Shown: one piece after another, positions 22,718-34,930 of the stretch
How positions within the stretch are numbered: the stretch's first letter is position 1
Layout of the letters: each line of letters begins with the position of its first letter
NCBI GenBank assembly: GCA_022560025.1
Contig: JAFISE010000036.1
Span: 62,001 to 126,000, forward strand
Direction: 5' to 3'
Length of the DNA stretch: 64,000 nucleotides
Source: Stagonosporopsis chrysanthemi
Lineage: Eukaryota; Ascomycota; Dothideomycetes; Pleosporales; Didymellaceae
Program-made: the position numbers and the translations under genes
The notes under the pieces: generated by a model
The model's database searches: none
What the model saw: the letters and a program-made list of their open reading frames with translations, nothing else
Told to the model about the DNA's origin: nothing

Positions 22718-25700
22718 ATGGGCCTGTTCAAGCGACAGAACCAGCCCAGCTCCGGAGACGAGTTCCTGGATCTGATCGCTGATCCATTTTCGACCTCGGT
22801 GAGTTGAAGCCTGCTTCGCCAACACCATGAACCAATACTGATCCCTCGCCCTTAGATCCAGCAGAGCTCCATATACGCCGCCATCGTCTACTCCTTCGTC
22901 ATTACTGGTCTTCTCTTCCTCGTCTTTTGCTTCTTACGCCCACGGAACAACCGCGTCTATGCGCCACGAGCGAAATATGCCGACGAAAAACACAAGCCGC
23001 TGCCGCTGGAAAAGGGTCCATTCGATTGGATCAAGGCTGTCACAAAGGCGAAGGAGCAAGACCTTGTGGATACGATCGGCTTGGACGCCGTTCTATTCCT
23101 CAGGTTTCAGCGCATGATTAGGAACATCTTCGTCGTCCTCAGTGCTATCGGCTGCGGTATTCTGATCCCCATCAACGTTCTTGGATCATCGCAGTACGGC
23201 GACGTTGCGACGCTCACAAAGTTCACGCCACAGTACATTTATGGCGGAAGTAGGTTCTGGGCTTTCGTCCTGGTAGCGTACCTGTTCCAGGGCACTATCT
23301 GCGGTTTCATCTGGTGGAACTACAAGGCCGTGTTCAGGCTCAGGCGTGCATACTTTGAGAACAAAGAGTACAAAGCCAGTCTGCATTCGCGGACTTTACT
23401 GGTAAGTCGAGGCACGACCTCAGGTGCTTGACTTGAATTGTGGCTAACCTACCCCTAGCTCACCCACATCCCTCCTTCTTCGCGGACTGACGCTGGAATC
23501 GCCGAATTGATCGAGCCAGCGAAGCAGGTAGACAGCGTCCCAAGAGCAGTAGTCGGTCGCAATGTCAAAGATCTGCCCGAACTAATCGAACATCACGACG
23601 AGGCCGTACGCGAGCTCGAGCAGCACCTCGCCAGATATCTTCGGAACCCGAATCAGCTCCCAGCAAATCGACCCACCTGTAAGGTCAAAAAGGACGACGC
23701 AACAGCGCATGGCAAAGGAAAGGTCGACGCGATAGACTATCTGACGGATCGAATTGCGAGGTTGGAAATATCCATCAAGCAAGTTCGGGAGAGCGTGGAC
23801 ATGCGCAATCCTATGTCTTACGGATTCGCATCTTATACTCGCATCGAGGACGCGCACGCCGTTGCGTACGCCACGAAGAAGAAAGGGCCCAAGGGCTGCG
23901 ACGTTTACCTTGCACCCAAGCCGCACGATCTCCTCTGGCAGAATCTCTCAATGAGTCGGAAGACACGCCGTGCGAGAGCTTTCTGGGACGGTCTGTGGAT
24001 GGTGCTATTGACTGTCGCTTTCATTGTTCCTAACATCTTGACTTCGGCCTTCTTGTCCAACTTCGCAAACCTAGGGCTTGTCTGGAAAGACTTCCAGACT
24101 AATCTGAATTCTCACCCGACCGGATGGGCTATAGCACAGGGTATCCTCGCTCCTCTTGTACAGACTCTGATGTACATGGGCATTCCCATCGTTTTCCGTC
24201 GTCTGTTCACCCATTCGGGTGATGTCTCGAAGACATCTCGAGAGCGTCACGTTGCATCGCGCCTATACGCTTTCTACGTCTTCAACAACCTTGTGGTCTT
24301 CTCTGTCTTTGGTTCCGTGTGGCGCTTCGTGGCAGCTGTCATTGGCGCACAGAACGAAGGCGTATGGGAGGCCATGAAGAAGGGCCAGCCTTTCACGCAG
24401 CTCGTTACCGGACTCTGCAACGTATCTACGTTCTGGCTTACCTGGCAGATGCAAAGGAACCTCGGTGCTGCCATCGATTTGTCCCAAGCGTGGACGTTTG
24501 TCTGGTCATGGATCCAGCGCACTTTCTTCTCTCCAACTCCACGCGAGATGATTGAACTCAGTGCTCCCCAGCCGTTCCCCTACGCAGAGTATTACAACAA
24601 CTACCTCTTCGTCACCACCGTTGGTCTGTGCATGGGATCACTACAGCCCATCGTTCTACCCGTCACCGCCTTTTACGTCGGCATGGACTGCATCTTCAAG
24701 AAATACCTCCTCCAATACGTCTTCATCACCAAGACCGAATCCGGCGGCCGCTTCTGGCGCCTGCTGGTCAACCGCCTCCTCTTCGCCATCCTGCTCGGCA
24801 ACGCAGTCCTCGCCCTTATCGTCGGCGCAAAAGGCGTCGGCAACCAAAACGTCTTCGCAAACGGCACCATGCTGTACGCCATGGTGCCGCTGCCCTTCCT
24901 CCTCGCCGCCTTCAAATGGTACTGCGCGCGCTCCTACGACGACAAGATTATCTACTACAGCACGCTCCCGTTCACCGACGCCGAAGGCGCAAGCAACGAC
25001 GCAAACAACCCCAAGAAGGCCCGCAGAGGCGACAAAGTGGCCGTCCGCTTCGGCAACCCCGCACTCTACAAGAAACTCATCACCCCAATGGTGCACGCAA
25101 AATGCCAGCACCTGCTCAAGGAAATCTATGGCCACCGCTCCACCCCAATCGACCTCTTCGCCGCCCCGCACCGCCGCGACACCGACCGCGCGACCCCCGC
25201 CAACCTCGGGTACGGCGACATGTACATGACGGAGATGGACCACCAGGCGCCGGGCCACGCGGCGGCCGACGCCGGCGGCGCCGCGATGCCGCATGTCGAA
25301 GTCGTTGAGGAAGGGGACCTTGACTTTGCAAACTTCAAGCGCCGCGCCGAGTTCCGCGACGAGTACGGCGGCGACGGCGAACTCTACGGGCGGCCCGATG
25401 ATTTGATTTCGCGCCCGGGCACGCCCAGCACATTCACCACGTTTGTTGACTCGCCGTATGCGAGCCCCCGCGGAGGGAAATGGGGCGGGGCCAGTGCGAG
25501 TGGCAGTCGGGCGAGCAGCCGGACGCGGATGGGTGATGATGGCGAGGGCGAGGGACACAGTTATGCGAAGGGGTATCAGAGTGCGCCGATGCTGGATGCC
25601 GATAAGGACGAGAGGGGGATGATGGATGTGGATGTTGATATCCCCGCTACGCCGCTGGATGCAGATGAGATGCTCCGACACACTGTCAGCAGACAGCCAC

Positions 25701-25816
25701 TTGTGGGAAGGCAGTCGCGGTCGCGGTCGCGGTCGCGGAGTGGGTCGCCAGCGAGGGGGTATTTTGGAAGGGGGTTGCGGGAGGATAGAGGGTATGAGCG
25801 AGTTCGAGATGGGTAG
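22718..25816 (+). CDS. CSC1/DUF221 family osmosensitive cation channel-like protein
   Basis: Three exons, 22718-22798, 22856-23401 and 23459-25816, give 994 aa; both introns are 57 bp with good donors and TAG acceptors. CSC1/TMEM63 proteins are mechanically or osmotically gated cation channels in fungal plasma or internal membranes. Visible features: an N-terminal membrane segment (VYSFVITGLLFLVFCFL), the family block LTHIPPSSRTD that opens the cytosolic RRM-like domain (about 210-370), then a series of hydrophobic segments through about residue 690, including FAILLGNAVLALIVGAKG. The C-terminal 280 or so residues are cytosolic and low complexity, ending in repeated Arg-Ser. The 3' third has strongly C/G-ending codons, unlike the 5' half. 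Start ATG 22718 lies in a good context directly before the first membrane segment. Confidence 0.88.
25715..25738 (+). repeat. TCGCGG tandem repeat coding Arg-Ser
   Basis: Four tandem copies of TCGCGG encode an Arg-Ser run in the C-terminal tail of the CSC1-like protein. Confidence 0.7.
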
Positions 25817-26039
25817 GCTATACAAGACAATAGAGATATATAGATCCGCAGCGTGAGCTGTGTAAAAGCCATACGTTTGGCGAATTTAATGATTACATTC
25901 ACACATCCACATCACAGCAAGGGCCTTCTCGCAAATGTGTTCCACTGAGTCGAGATGTGTGCGTAGCTACATGGAGTCGAGTATCTACTATCTGCCCATC
26001 CAACTATACCGGGTATCTCCACATCCCACACGTCCACAT

Positions 26040-28606
26040 TTACTCCACACCCCCAACTAACCACCCCCAGACCCCGCCCTCGGGCATATCTACCCCGCAG
26101 ACCCTGACAATTGCCAGTCCGACAGCGCCCAATAAGCTCATGCCACCTAAAACCTGCACAACAACGATGCCCCTCCTCTTCACCTCATCGCTAAAATCAC
26201 ACAAACCCAGTGGATCCTTCGAGTCCAGTCTGGCAACGCTGTATCTCTGTCCGCCGCCGTTCTTTTCATCTCCGTGTCGGACGACGGCCCATTCGGCCCT
26301 AGGTGCACCGTTGTTTGAGATGATAGTGCCGGCTTTGACCTCCTCGCCAACACGCTCAAGCAGCCATTTAGCTCGCTCGTTGCGCTGAAGATCTTCAAAT
26401 CTGTCTCTCTCGTTTCTCAGGCTCTTGTGGAGGTCTGTGGCCCATTTTGCAACGCGGATGTCGCTTGCTTGCGGATTGTGGTTGACGTAGGGTGTGAGGG
26501 AGAAGGCGGTCGGGTCGATGGGCGAGCCGGCGACAGAGGAAAGGAGGGGCGATTGGAGGTTTGAATAGAAGGGCGAGGTCGAACGGGGGACAAGCACGCC
26601 TGAAGGCGAGGTGGTGGAGAAGACAGAGGACGTTGAGGAGGCTAAGGGGGGTGAGCATAGAGGTCAATCGTTGAAGGGAGGGACGGAGCTTACGATTCAT
26701 CAGTGTCCCTGCCAATCCCACTGATGCTGTGGTGGGACTGCGTGATTGCTGCAGACCATGCATGATGAATGAGTTGCCCGTCAATTTTGTTCTTCTTGTC
26801 CATGCAAGGAACTTCTTTGCCGCTGCGTGTCTCAGCCAGGCGATCGATTCAGGATCGAAGACTTGCTCGATCAAGTTGCCGAGTTCAGAGGGCACAAGCG
26901 GCTGGACGTAGTCTGGAGACATGAGCAAAGACGCATCCATAACCTCATTGTCGGATCCATGGATGGATGATATCGCGTACGGATGTGTCGGTGTGGGGAA
27001 AGGGAATTGTTTGGGCTCCTTTGGCTCGGCTGTAAGGATTGCTGTAGTCGGAGACGTCAATGGGTAGACGACATCTAAACCTTGGACTGCAAGTAACGCA
27101 TCGTCGAGCGGCTTTCCGAACAGGAACGGTTTGACAGAAGTCGCCTGCAGACGAGCGAGTATCGACGCCTTGAGTGTTATAAGCTCGTGCGCAGGCAGCG
27201 TTTCCGACTTCGCAATGACGGGTATGACGTTCGTGAACGCAGAGAGTCGCTGCATAAATTCAACGTCCTTGGTAATTTCCTTGCCTATAGAAGTATTAGC
27301 AGATGACCATATGAGTTGTCGCCGGATGACTTACTCGGTGGCAATAAATAGAGAACAACATCTACCAGGACCCCACTACTACCGCTGACAACTCCAATGA
27401 TCTCTCCATCTTCCATATTGGTGACGGAGGCTGTCTGGTGAAGTAATGACTCTAGGTACTCTACCACCAGACTCATATCTTCCTCTTCCGAAATGCCCTC
27501 AACATAGCCTGGCGTATCCACGAAACAGAAATTCCTTTCTAGGACGGTGTCAACACTACTCTTTCTCCTGCGCAGCACTCGGGTCTCCTCAACATCGGTC
27601 CACCAATGTGGATAAGGCCTGGTACTAGCATGAATTTCAGTCAGCTTCATTGTTGCCCCTTGTTCTGTCTGCCGTCTCCGAGACTTTGATCTTCGTGGGG
27701 ACGGCCGTGAAAGCGAGGGCGAGGGCGAGAGAGCGTCGACGTGTACGATGTCTTCGCAAGTCTGCACGATGGATCGGATGAGCGAGGTCTTGCCAATGCC
27801 TTCAGAGGGAAAGTTAGCATTCGCAGCCCACTGCATATTCATGGTGGCGCGGCAGTTCAAGACAGTGTGTACTTACCAGCCTGTCCTGCGACAAGAACCC
27901 TGAGCTTGCCCATATTCTTCCCTTTGGTGGTGAACGGCCGCCTTGTTGGCATCTGTATGCTCGGCATGACCAGCTGTGGGAAGCTACTTGATGCACCTTG
28001 CTGTGTCTCAACTTCATCTTCCTCCTCGCCGCTTGATGTGATAACCTGGCTCCCAGTGTCATCAAGAACAGAGCCCTCATCCGAGAGTTTCAGCGAGTGC
28101 AACGACACTGATGTCGGGGTGCTCGGTGTAGCTGAGGTAGGCAGCAGAGACGGCGCGTCGGTATTGACGGGTGTGAGCGGCATGGACATCGTGCGGCTGG
28201 AGAGCTTCCTCTTCAGCTTCCGCAGTGGTGAGGCCAAGGGACTCTCTGGCGACTTGGTTGAATCTGCAGACGAGCTATGCGACCCTGACCTCGCAGTGTG
28301 CCTGCCATGACTGCCATTGCTGCTCTGCTTGTCCACCTTCTTGCTGGCTGTGCTGTCCTCGGCGCCAAACGCAGCCTCTAGGGTGTCACTTAAACTCTGC
28401 ACACCAAATGTACTGTCCCGCTGCTTTCTGGTCAAATGCGTGCTTTGCGAGCAAGCAAGAGACTGTTCCATCTCCTGCTCGCTCCGCATGAAGAACGTAG
28501 TGGGGCCGTTGCTCGACGGCGCGGCGGCGTGATCCATGCTCGACTTGCGGGACCGAGGCTTGATAAGCGGAGGCAGCGCGTCGCTGCCACCAGGAAGCGG
28601 TCGCAT
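26040..28606 (-). CDS. Septin-like GTPase with C-terminal membrane segment
   Basis: Four exons (28606-27877, 27799-27335, 27284-26694, 26641-26040) give 795 aa; all three introns are GT-AG and phases agree. The P-loop GQAGIGKTS is rebuilt across intron 1; the switch motif is VDTPGY and a G4-type motif AKSE follows IPV, all as in septins. Core septins polymerise into rings at septa and hyphal tips. This protein differs: about 240 residues of Ser/Thr-rich sequence precede the G domain, the G domain carries a basic insertion after the P-loop (RRSKSRRR), and the C-terminus, instead of the usual coiled coil alone, has a charged helix (ERDRFEDLQRNERAKWLLERV) followed by a hydrophobic segment (GIVVVQVLGGMSLLGAVGLAIV). 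It resembles a divergent septin-type G-domain protein of filamentous fungi. The first true ATG is at 28606; the upstream TTG was ignored. Confidence 0.82.
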
Positions 28607-29702
28607 GCTTCTGAATCTGAGGAGTCTAGGTGAGAAACAGCAGGTCTTCAAGGTTCAAGCTCAAGACCGAACCACGGAAGACTGGCGGATATCGGAGCAG
28701 GCAGGTGATGTGATCGCCGTTGTTACACCCCGCCTGATGAGACCCCGCTGCTAGGGTCGACCCTTGGTTTCGTGATAAAGGCGCCGCCGGCGATAGTCAG
28801 TGGGGGAGGGCGAACACGCAACCTCGATATGTGTCCAAGTAGCTTCAAGCTCGCATGGAAGCAATCGACGTTGCCACGACGGCCCAGCGTGACTTGTGAC
28901 TTGTGACTTGCGACTTGCTCACGGGCTGGCAGGTGCAGCCTGATCCACCACACCTGGCGAATCACGCGACAGCATGCCATCGTGCAGGGTGACGTTATCA
29001 GTTACCAGTGCATTTGGGCATTTGCAGCCTCAATATGCTGCCGCCCAAGCAATAGTCCTAGCCCCCATCCCCCCGAAGGTCTTCATAGTGAGTCGACGCA
29101 ACGTCTATAGACGAAGATATTGTTACAAGAATATGTCGTACCTCAGAATCCTGATTACATACAGGCTGCAAGTTGCCAACAGACAGATGAATGACAGAAA
29201 GGCAGCTCAACATAAAGATGTTTTCGTTGTATACTCGTGCTAAACGTTTTGTACCCGTCTTCCGCCCGTAGTTTGTTTCCGAATGATGCTGTTCACAAGC
29301 AAAGACAAAATGTACAGGCGAGCCCCGTACCTTGCCATGACTCCAGATCCCTTTTTTCGCCTCCATAGCCCATGTCCCGTCCACATACATTAAGTAATTG
29401 AAGAAACGGGCAAAGAAACATGCAAAGATATCGAAGAAACGAGTACACAAGGGTACAGGTAGGGAAATGCAATCATGAACCGACTCGCTATGCAAGGGTT
29501 CAAATATCCCACTGAGAGATGCGGACGCCCAGACTTTTCCGCAGGAGATGGTGACTTTTATACAAGCGCTGAAGGAAGTCGGATACAGTACACATAACAA
29601 AGCCGTGAATCGTTATGGAACGGTAAAAGTCGCTAAAGACTCGACAAACGAAGAGAGAAAAGAATCGAAGCTGGCGGAGGAACGTGTTTCCGGTTGCTGC
29701 GC
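28607..29702. other. Intergenic, about 1.1 kb
   Basis: This stretch holds the promoter of the septin-like gene and the 3' side of the G3BP-like gene. It contains a heptamer repeat at 28889-28917; no gene is supported. Confidence 0.5.
28889..28917. repeat. GTGACTT heptamer, three exact plus one variant copy
   Basis: Three GTGACTT units and a fourth GCGACTT unit are arranged head to tail with no spacer, 283-311 bp upstream of the septin-like ATG on its promoter side. This may be a regulatory array or a microsatellite; the sequence alone cannot say. Confidence 0.6.
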
Positions 29703-31360
29703 TCAAGACTCTTGGGGGGCACCACGGCCACGAGCGGCGCCGCCGCGACCACGGGGGACGAATCCACCACGAGGACCTCCGGGGCCGCCGCGGCCGCGCT
29801 GAGATCCACCGCCACGAGAGAAGGAGCCACCAAACTGCTGCGGGCGAGTGCGGCGCTCCTCGACCTTGAGCTCGACACCATCGACGGTGTGAGGGTTGGC
29901 AGCGACGGCGGCCTGGTAGCCGGCGGGGGTCTTGAAGTCGACGAAGGCGGCATTCTGCAGCACTTGATCAGCTTGAGCTTAGCATCAAAACATGGTTTCC
30001 ACTTACTTTGGGGCGGCTGAGGTCGAGGTACTCGATCTCGCCAAATTTCGCGAGAGCGGCTCTCAAGGAGCCCTCCTGGACCTGGCTGTAGACGTTCTTG
30101 ATGTACGCACGCTTCTGGTCGGCCTCGACGGCAGGCACCTGGTTTTGCGCGCGAGATTGCTCCTTCTTGTGACCGGTCACTGACTGCCAGCCAGCGGCCT
30201 CACCTTGGCTTGTGGTGGGGGACTGCTCATGAGCGGGAGCGGGAGTCTGGGCGGGAGCAGCAGTCTTGCCCTCCTTAGGCACCTGCTGAGAAGCGGGGGC
30301 GGCGACTACAGGAGTGGCGACCTTGTGAGCAGAGGCAGCGAGGCTTGCCCAGGTGCGAGGAGCGGCAGGCTTAGGGGGACCAGCAGGCATGGCGACAGGG
30401 GCAGCAGACTTAGCGGCAGGGGCGGGGGTAGGAGCGGGGTCCTTGGGTTTCTCCTCTTCGACAGCCTGCTCAGCGGGCGCTTCAGCCTCCTTGGGAGCCT
30501 CCTTGGGAGCGGGGGCCGCGACCTCCTCGACCTCGGGCGCCTTCTCGGTTTCGGCGGACTCCTCAGTAGGGCCGGTTCCGGTGATTTCTTCAGCAGCAGG
30601 CTGCTCCTGTGCGACCTCCTCAAGCTTTTCGTCGACCTTGGTGAGGTCTTCTTCGCTGCTGGCAACCTCGCCTTGGGGAACCTCCTGCTCGGCAGAAGCG
30701 GTAGCGGTGGAAGCAGGCTCCTCGACGCCGTTCGCAGCAGCCTCCTGGAGCTCCTCCTCCTCCTCGGGCTCCTCAGCAAGGTAGCGGAAAATGTCGTTCA
30801 GGACGAAGTAGCCGTTGGTCTGCTCGGCGAGGACGAAGGTCTGGACGAAACGCTTGTGGGGCTGGCCGTTGTTGGAGATCTCGCCAATGACCTGAATGAC
30901 GATGTTGGCGTCTGAGCCCTGGGAGTCGACGTTAGTGACGCGGACTTTGGTGTCCTTGAACTCGAGCTCCTTGATGCGCTCGTTTATGGGCTGGCAAGCT
31001 GTTAGCTATGCGCCAATTGCAAACAATGTTGAGCCTTCAACTTGCCTTCTGGCCAACGCAGACATTGACCTTTTCTTCCTCAACACCAGAGACATACTGC
31101 GAGCGTTTGTTGTAGAAGAGCTGGAGATGTGTTAGCCGGATGATTCCAGAATTTTTCCAATACTTCTTGTCAAGAAGTATTCGTTCACATACGTAAAGAC
31201 GGTCCGGGCTCTTGCTCAGAGTGGTGTAGTACTGCTCGACGAAGTACCAGCCAACTTCGTCCTTGGGAATTTCGGAGGCAGGCGCTTGTTGCGCGGGCTG
31301 GCTGTCATAACTCTGCGCGTAGTTGCCGTTGGTGGGCGCGGACGACTCGGTGGCTGCCAT
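29703..31360 (-). CDS. G3BP-type RNA-binding protein (NTF2-like + RRM + RGG)
   Basis: Four exons (31360-31193, 31120-31046, 30990-30007, 29954-29703) give 492 aa. Intron 2 (30991-31045) begins GCAAGT, so it is a GC-AG intron; the other two are GT-AG. An NTF2-like domain at about 35-155 (VGWYFVEQYYTTLS, FVQTFVLAEQTNGYFVLNDIFRYL) is followed by a long acidic, Pro/Ala-rich linker, an RRM at about 375-450 (AYIKNVYSQVQEG, FVDFKTPAGYQAAVAANP) and a C-terminal Arg-Gly-Gly tail. This order is that of G3BP and the yeast Bre5 or fission yeast Nxt3 proteins, which partner a ubiquitin protease and join stress granules. ATG 31360 leads straight into the NTF2 domain. Role in this fungus inferred from family. 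Confidence 0.88.
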
Positions 31361-32874
31361 GTTGGTAGTGTGTGCTTAGAAGGTAGAACTAGTAATGGCG
31401 AATATATTCGAATTGAAGGCGCAAGGCGGCTGCGTTCGTGTCCGAGCTTGGAGTGCAGAGTCAGAGGCTGCTATAGTGATGCGCGTGTTTGCTTGCACGT
31501 ACCTGGCCTGGTGGAGATGACTGAAGGAAAACCACGGGTGGGGTAACTGTTGCAGATTGGGGGAGACACGAAATCGGCAGCGGCGCGAAAACGATGCGGT
31601 GAATGCGATGGCTCCTTGGAGGCTGATGGAGGATGGTGCGGAGCTGTTGTGCGCGTGTGGAAAACCAGAGCGGGACTCAATTCGCTTTCGCCTCGGTGAC
31701 TATCTGTGCTCCGGCCAAGCAATGACCTAACCGTTGCAGTCCAAGGCTAGTATCCTTCACCATCTCCCCATCTTTCCATGAACAAGAGCAGAAAGTCTAG
31801 CTACAAAATTTATAGGCCCGTACTCGTAACATCCATGCTGCATCGACTGCTTCATCAAAAGGCCATTCTTCTACAATGCTTTGCGTACCTGCATAAGCAA
31901 ATGCGATTACGAGCTCGTGCTCGAGCTCTAGTCCAGTCCTGCTTCGGTGAACATCTCACAATTGAATCAAGTTACGTGCCGTTTCAGATCTCGCCACCTC
32001 GCTCTACACGCCGCGGAGTTGTGGTGTCGAGCTGAAAAGTGTGCACCTCATGCACCCGCATTACAGCAAGTTTGATACTATCCATGATTTCTGATGTCCA
32101 CCACAACATTGTTGGCCGGCAAGTGGTAAGTCAAATTATTGACGTATTGGTCATACATCAGCATCATTCAGAATATGTTGGGCTGTCGTCAAGTAAAAAA
32201 GAGATCGACAACCAATAGACGCGATCATCCCTCTCCATCCAAGGTGCATGCAGTCGCATGCGCAGCTCTCAATGCGCGGCCTCTGATCAAGGCGAACGAC
32301 GGGTTCGGACAGCGACTGCACGGTAAGAGCGAAAGGGCGCAATGCGCGTTCAGAAAGGCGCGAAGTTGCGAGTCCCAGGCTGCACTCGGACATCAACGGC
32401 GATCTTCTCAGATCCGAGTGTACTTGCTCACTTCTTGTCGCAGGGTCCAGCTGCTTATCCGCGAAAAGCTTTTCGAGGCTAAACTTGTTCGTGTCTTAGG
32501 ACCAATTGCAACTGAGAGACAAAGGATGTTCCAGCTTTAGGCTCGCATGCACTGACGTTGTACGAACTGTGCTTTTTGGTTCAACTCGGAGCCGGCGCTC
32601 GCGCGCACGAAAGGCCGAGCATCTCGAACGTTGGCCTAACATGGCAGCAATGAACGCCACAAATAGTGGGTTGCACGAGCCCATTTTCAGTCCTTATAAC
32701 ATGCCCCTTACCCTGCGAGAATAACATGCCAAGCAACCTGCAGATCGAAAGCTTCAGAATCACTGAACAGACTGCGTCCTACAGTGGCAGCACCATACAA
32801 GCTGTACGCCCACAGAGCACTCGACACGAAATCAGCCAGAATCACCGGCAGTTGGCAGATACATTACATCCGAG
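31361..32874. other. Divergent intergenic region, about 1.5 kb
   Basis: This stretch lies between the divergent G3BP-like and MFS genes. Only short frames are present; none has a domain or a supported intron structure. Confidence 0.5.
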
Positions 32875-34291
32875 ATGTCGCAAGGCACGAGTTTAGCCAA
32901 TTCTGTCGAAAATCTTGAGAAGCCAGTCCAGCCAAGACCTGACATCGAGCAACCTCCCGTTGACGCACACGAAAAGCCAGAGGCACCACCATCAGCTCCC
33001 GCATCTGAGCCGATTAGCCCATTCCACCCAAGTCAGTTTCCCGATGGTGGTAGAGATGCATGGCTGTGTCTTCTTGGAGGGTTCTGTTGCCTCTTCTGCT
33101 CCTTTGGCTGGATCAACTGCCTTGGAGTCTTCCAGAACTACTACCAAACCCATCAGTTACGGGACTACTCGCCCTCGTCAATCGCCTGGATTGCTAGCAT
33201 CGAAATCTTTATGATGTTCCTCCCCGGCCCTATCGTCGGATGGGCATTCGACAATTACGGTCCCAAGTACCTACTCATCTTTGGTACATTCTTCCATGTC
33301 TTTGGTCTTATGATGACCTCTCTTTCCAGCGAGTACTACCAATTCATCCTGTCTCAAGCCATATGCAGCCCGTTGGGTCTGAACTGCATCTTCAACGCTG
33401 CGACAAGCACTATCCCGACCTGGTTTCTCGCAAAGCGTGGCGCAGCATACGGCATTATGGCGGCTGGCAGCGGACTCGGCGGCATCATCATCCCCATCAT
33501 GGCCTCGCACTTGATTCCCAAAATTGGTTTTGGCTGGACGATGCGCGCCATCGCCTTCATGCTTTTGAGTTTGCTCATCGTTGCCTCTGTAACAGTCAAA
33601 TCTCGACTGCCGGCCCGTCCACGCGCGCTGCAGTTCAAAGTTTTCCTCGAGCCCTTCGCCGACACCCGCTTTGTCCTACTCACAGCCTCCTCATTTCTTT
33701 TCTTCATGGGCTTGTTCATCCCGATCAACTTCATCGAGGTTCAGGCCATTGCCGACGGCATGAGCGTGCGGCTCGCTGGATATCTCCTAGCCGTCCTCAA
33801 CGCAGCGAGTATCTTCGGTCGTATCATTCCCGGTGCGTTGGCCGATAAGGTCGGCAAGTTCAACATGCAATCGCTGTGGTGTACTGTCGCGGGTATTATT
33901 GTCCTTGCGCTTGGTCTCCCTGCGTCGAGCAACGCTGCATACATCACATTTGCTGCACTTTACGGATTTGCGTCTGGCGCTTACGTGTCACTCCTTCCTG
34001 CGCAAATGGCTCATATTTCTGAAGTGCACCAAATCGGCGTCAGAGTTGGCGTCACGTTCGTAAGTCTTCAAGCCTCGCGCCTTCCTCTTTTAGCTCGCTG
34101 ACATATCCCAGGCCTGTGTGTCCTTTGCGGGTCTGATCGGTAATCCAATTGCAGGCGCAATCGTAACGAGCAACCACGGTAAGTACTGGGGCTTGAATGT
34201 GTTCGCTGGCGTGCTACTTATGGCAGGCGCAAGTCTGTTCACAGTCACAAGGATGTACGTCGCGGGGTGGAAGGTTGCGGTGAGGATTTGA
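32875..34291 (+). CDS. MFS transporter, monocarboxylate-porter (MCT) type
   Basis: Two exons, 32875-34059 and 34112-34291, give 454 aa; the 52-bp intron has GTAAGT, CTGAC and CAG. A 60-residue Pro-rich cytosolic N-terminus precedes about 12 hydrophobic segments. The first reads DAWLCLLGGFCCLFCSFGWI and the loop after it GVFQNYY, a typical opening for the fungal MCT-like family that includes the yeast Mch proteins. The loop between spans 2 and 3 has the MFS-like sequence GWAFDNYGPKYLL, and GALADKVGKF between spans 8 and 9 is the second copy. The substrate is probably a monocarboxylate, riboflavin or related small acid, but cannot be assigned from sequence. The gene converges on the carbonic anhydrase gene. 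The second exon supplies the last two spans. Confidence 0.88.
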
Positions 34292-34930
34292 AGGAATTAT
34301 GCGAGGGACTGCATGTGCGTCATCACCTAGGAGGCTGTTAGTTCTGTCATCATGCTCTCTTTAGAATTATCACATGGCTTGTCCACACGGTAGGATCAAA
34401 ACTTAGACTGGTCGCGATAATGACTTGTAGACTTTAGTGTTAGATACCCTTTAGCAATGCACTCATATTTATGCTACAAGACCTGCGTTCTATTCTCGTC
34501 TTATTCTCGTCCCGTCCATAGCTAGAGGCAGATGCTGTCGTCCATTGACCGAGCCGCCATACCACCCCAAGGTCCCAGGGAGCGATGCCACAACCCGAGG
34601 CACAGCAACGTCCTTGAAACTGCAGACCATTGGGTTCCAGTAGATTGGGCACCCGACCATCCGGACAGACGCTGTCGAAGTACCCCGCGATCGTGGTCGA
34701 TCACACATGTCGCGTCTCAGAGACACGACCTCACTTGTAAATTGGACATGATCATTGTCACTCCATAAGAAAAGCAATGCAGAATCAGCAGCTGAATGCA
34801 AATTGAATCTATAGAACAAGAAAAGAATTACACAGCAACATCCGATCTCGCACCAACTCCTCGCTCTCCACGCTATGCAACCAACAACGACTTGAATAAT
34901 GATTGCAGCACCACTCTACCATCGCACTGT
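34292..34930. other. Convergent 3' regions, about 640 bp
   Basis: The 3' ends of the MFS transporter and carbonic anhydrase genes face each other here. No gene is seen. Confidence 0.5.

Noticed and set aside
24656..25825. 389-residue minus-strand open frame over the 3' part of the CSC1-like gene
   Set aside because: It is low complexity, and the sense frame has clear family motifs and splice structure. The openness follows from GC3-rich codons.
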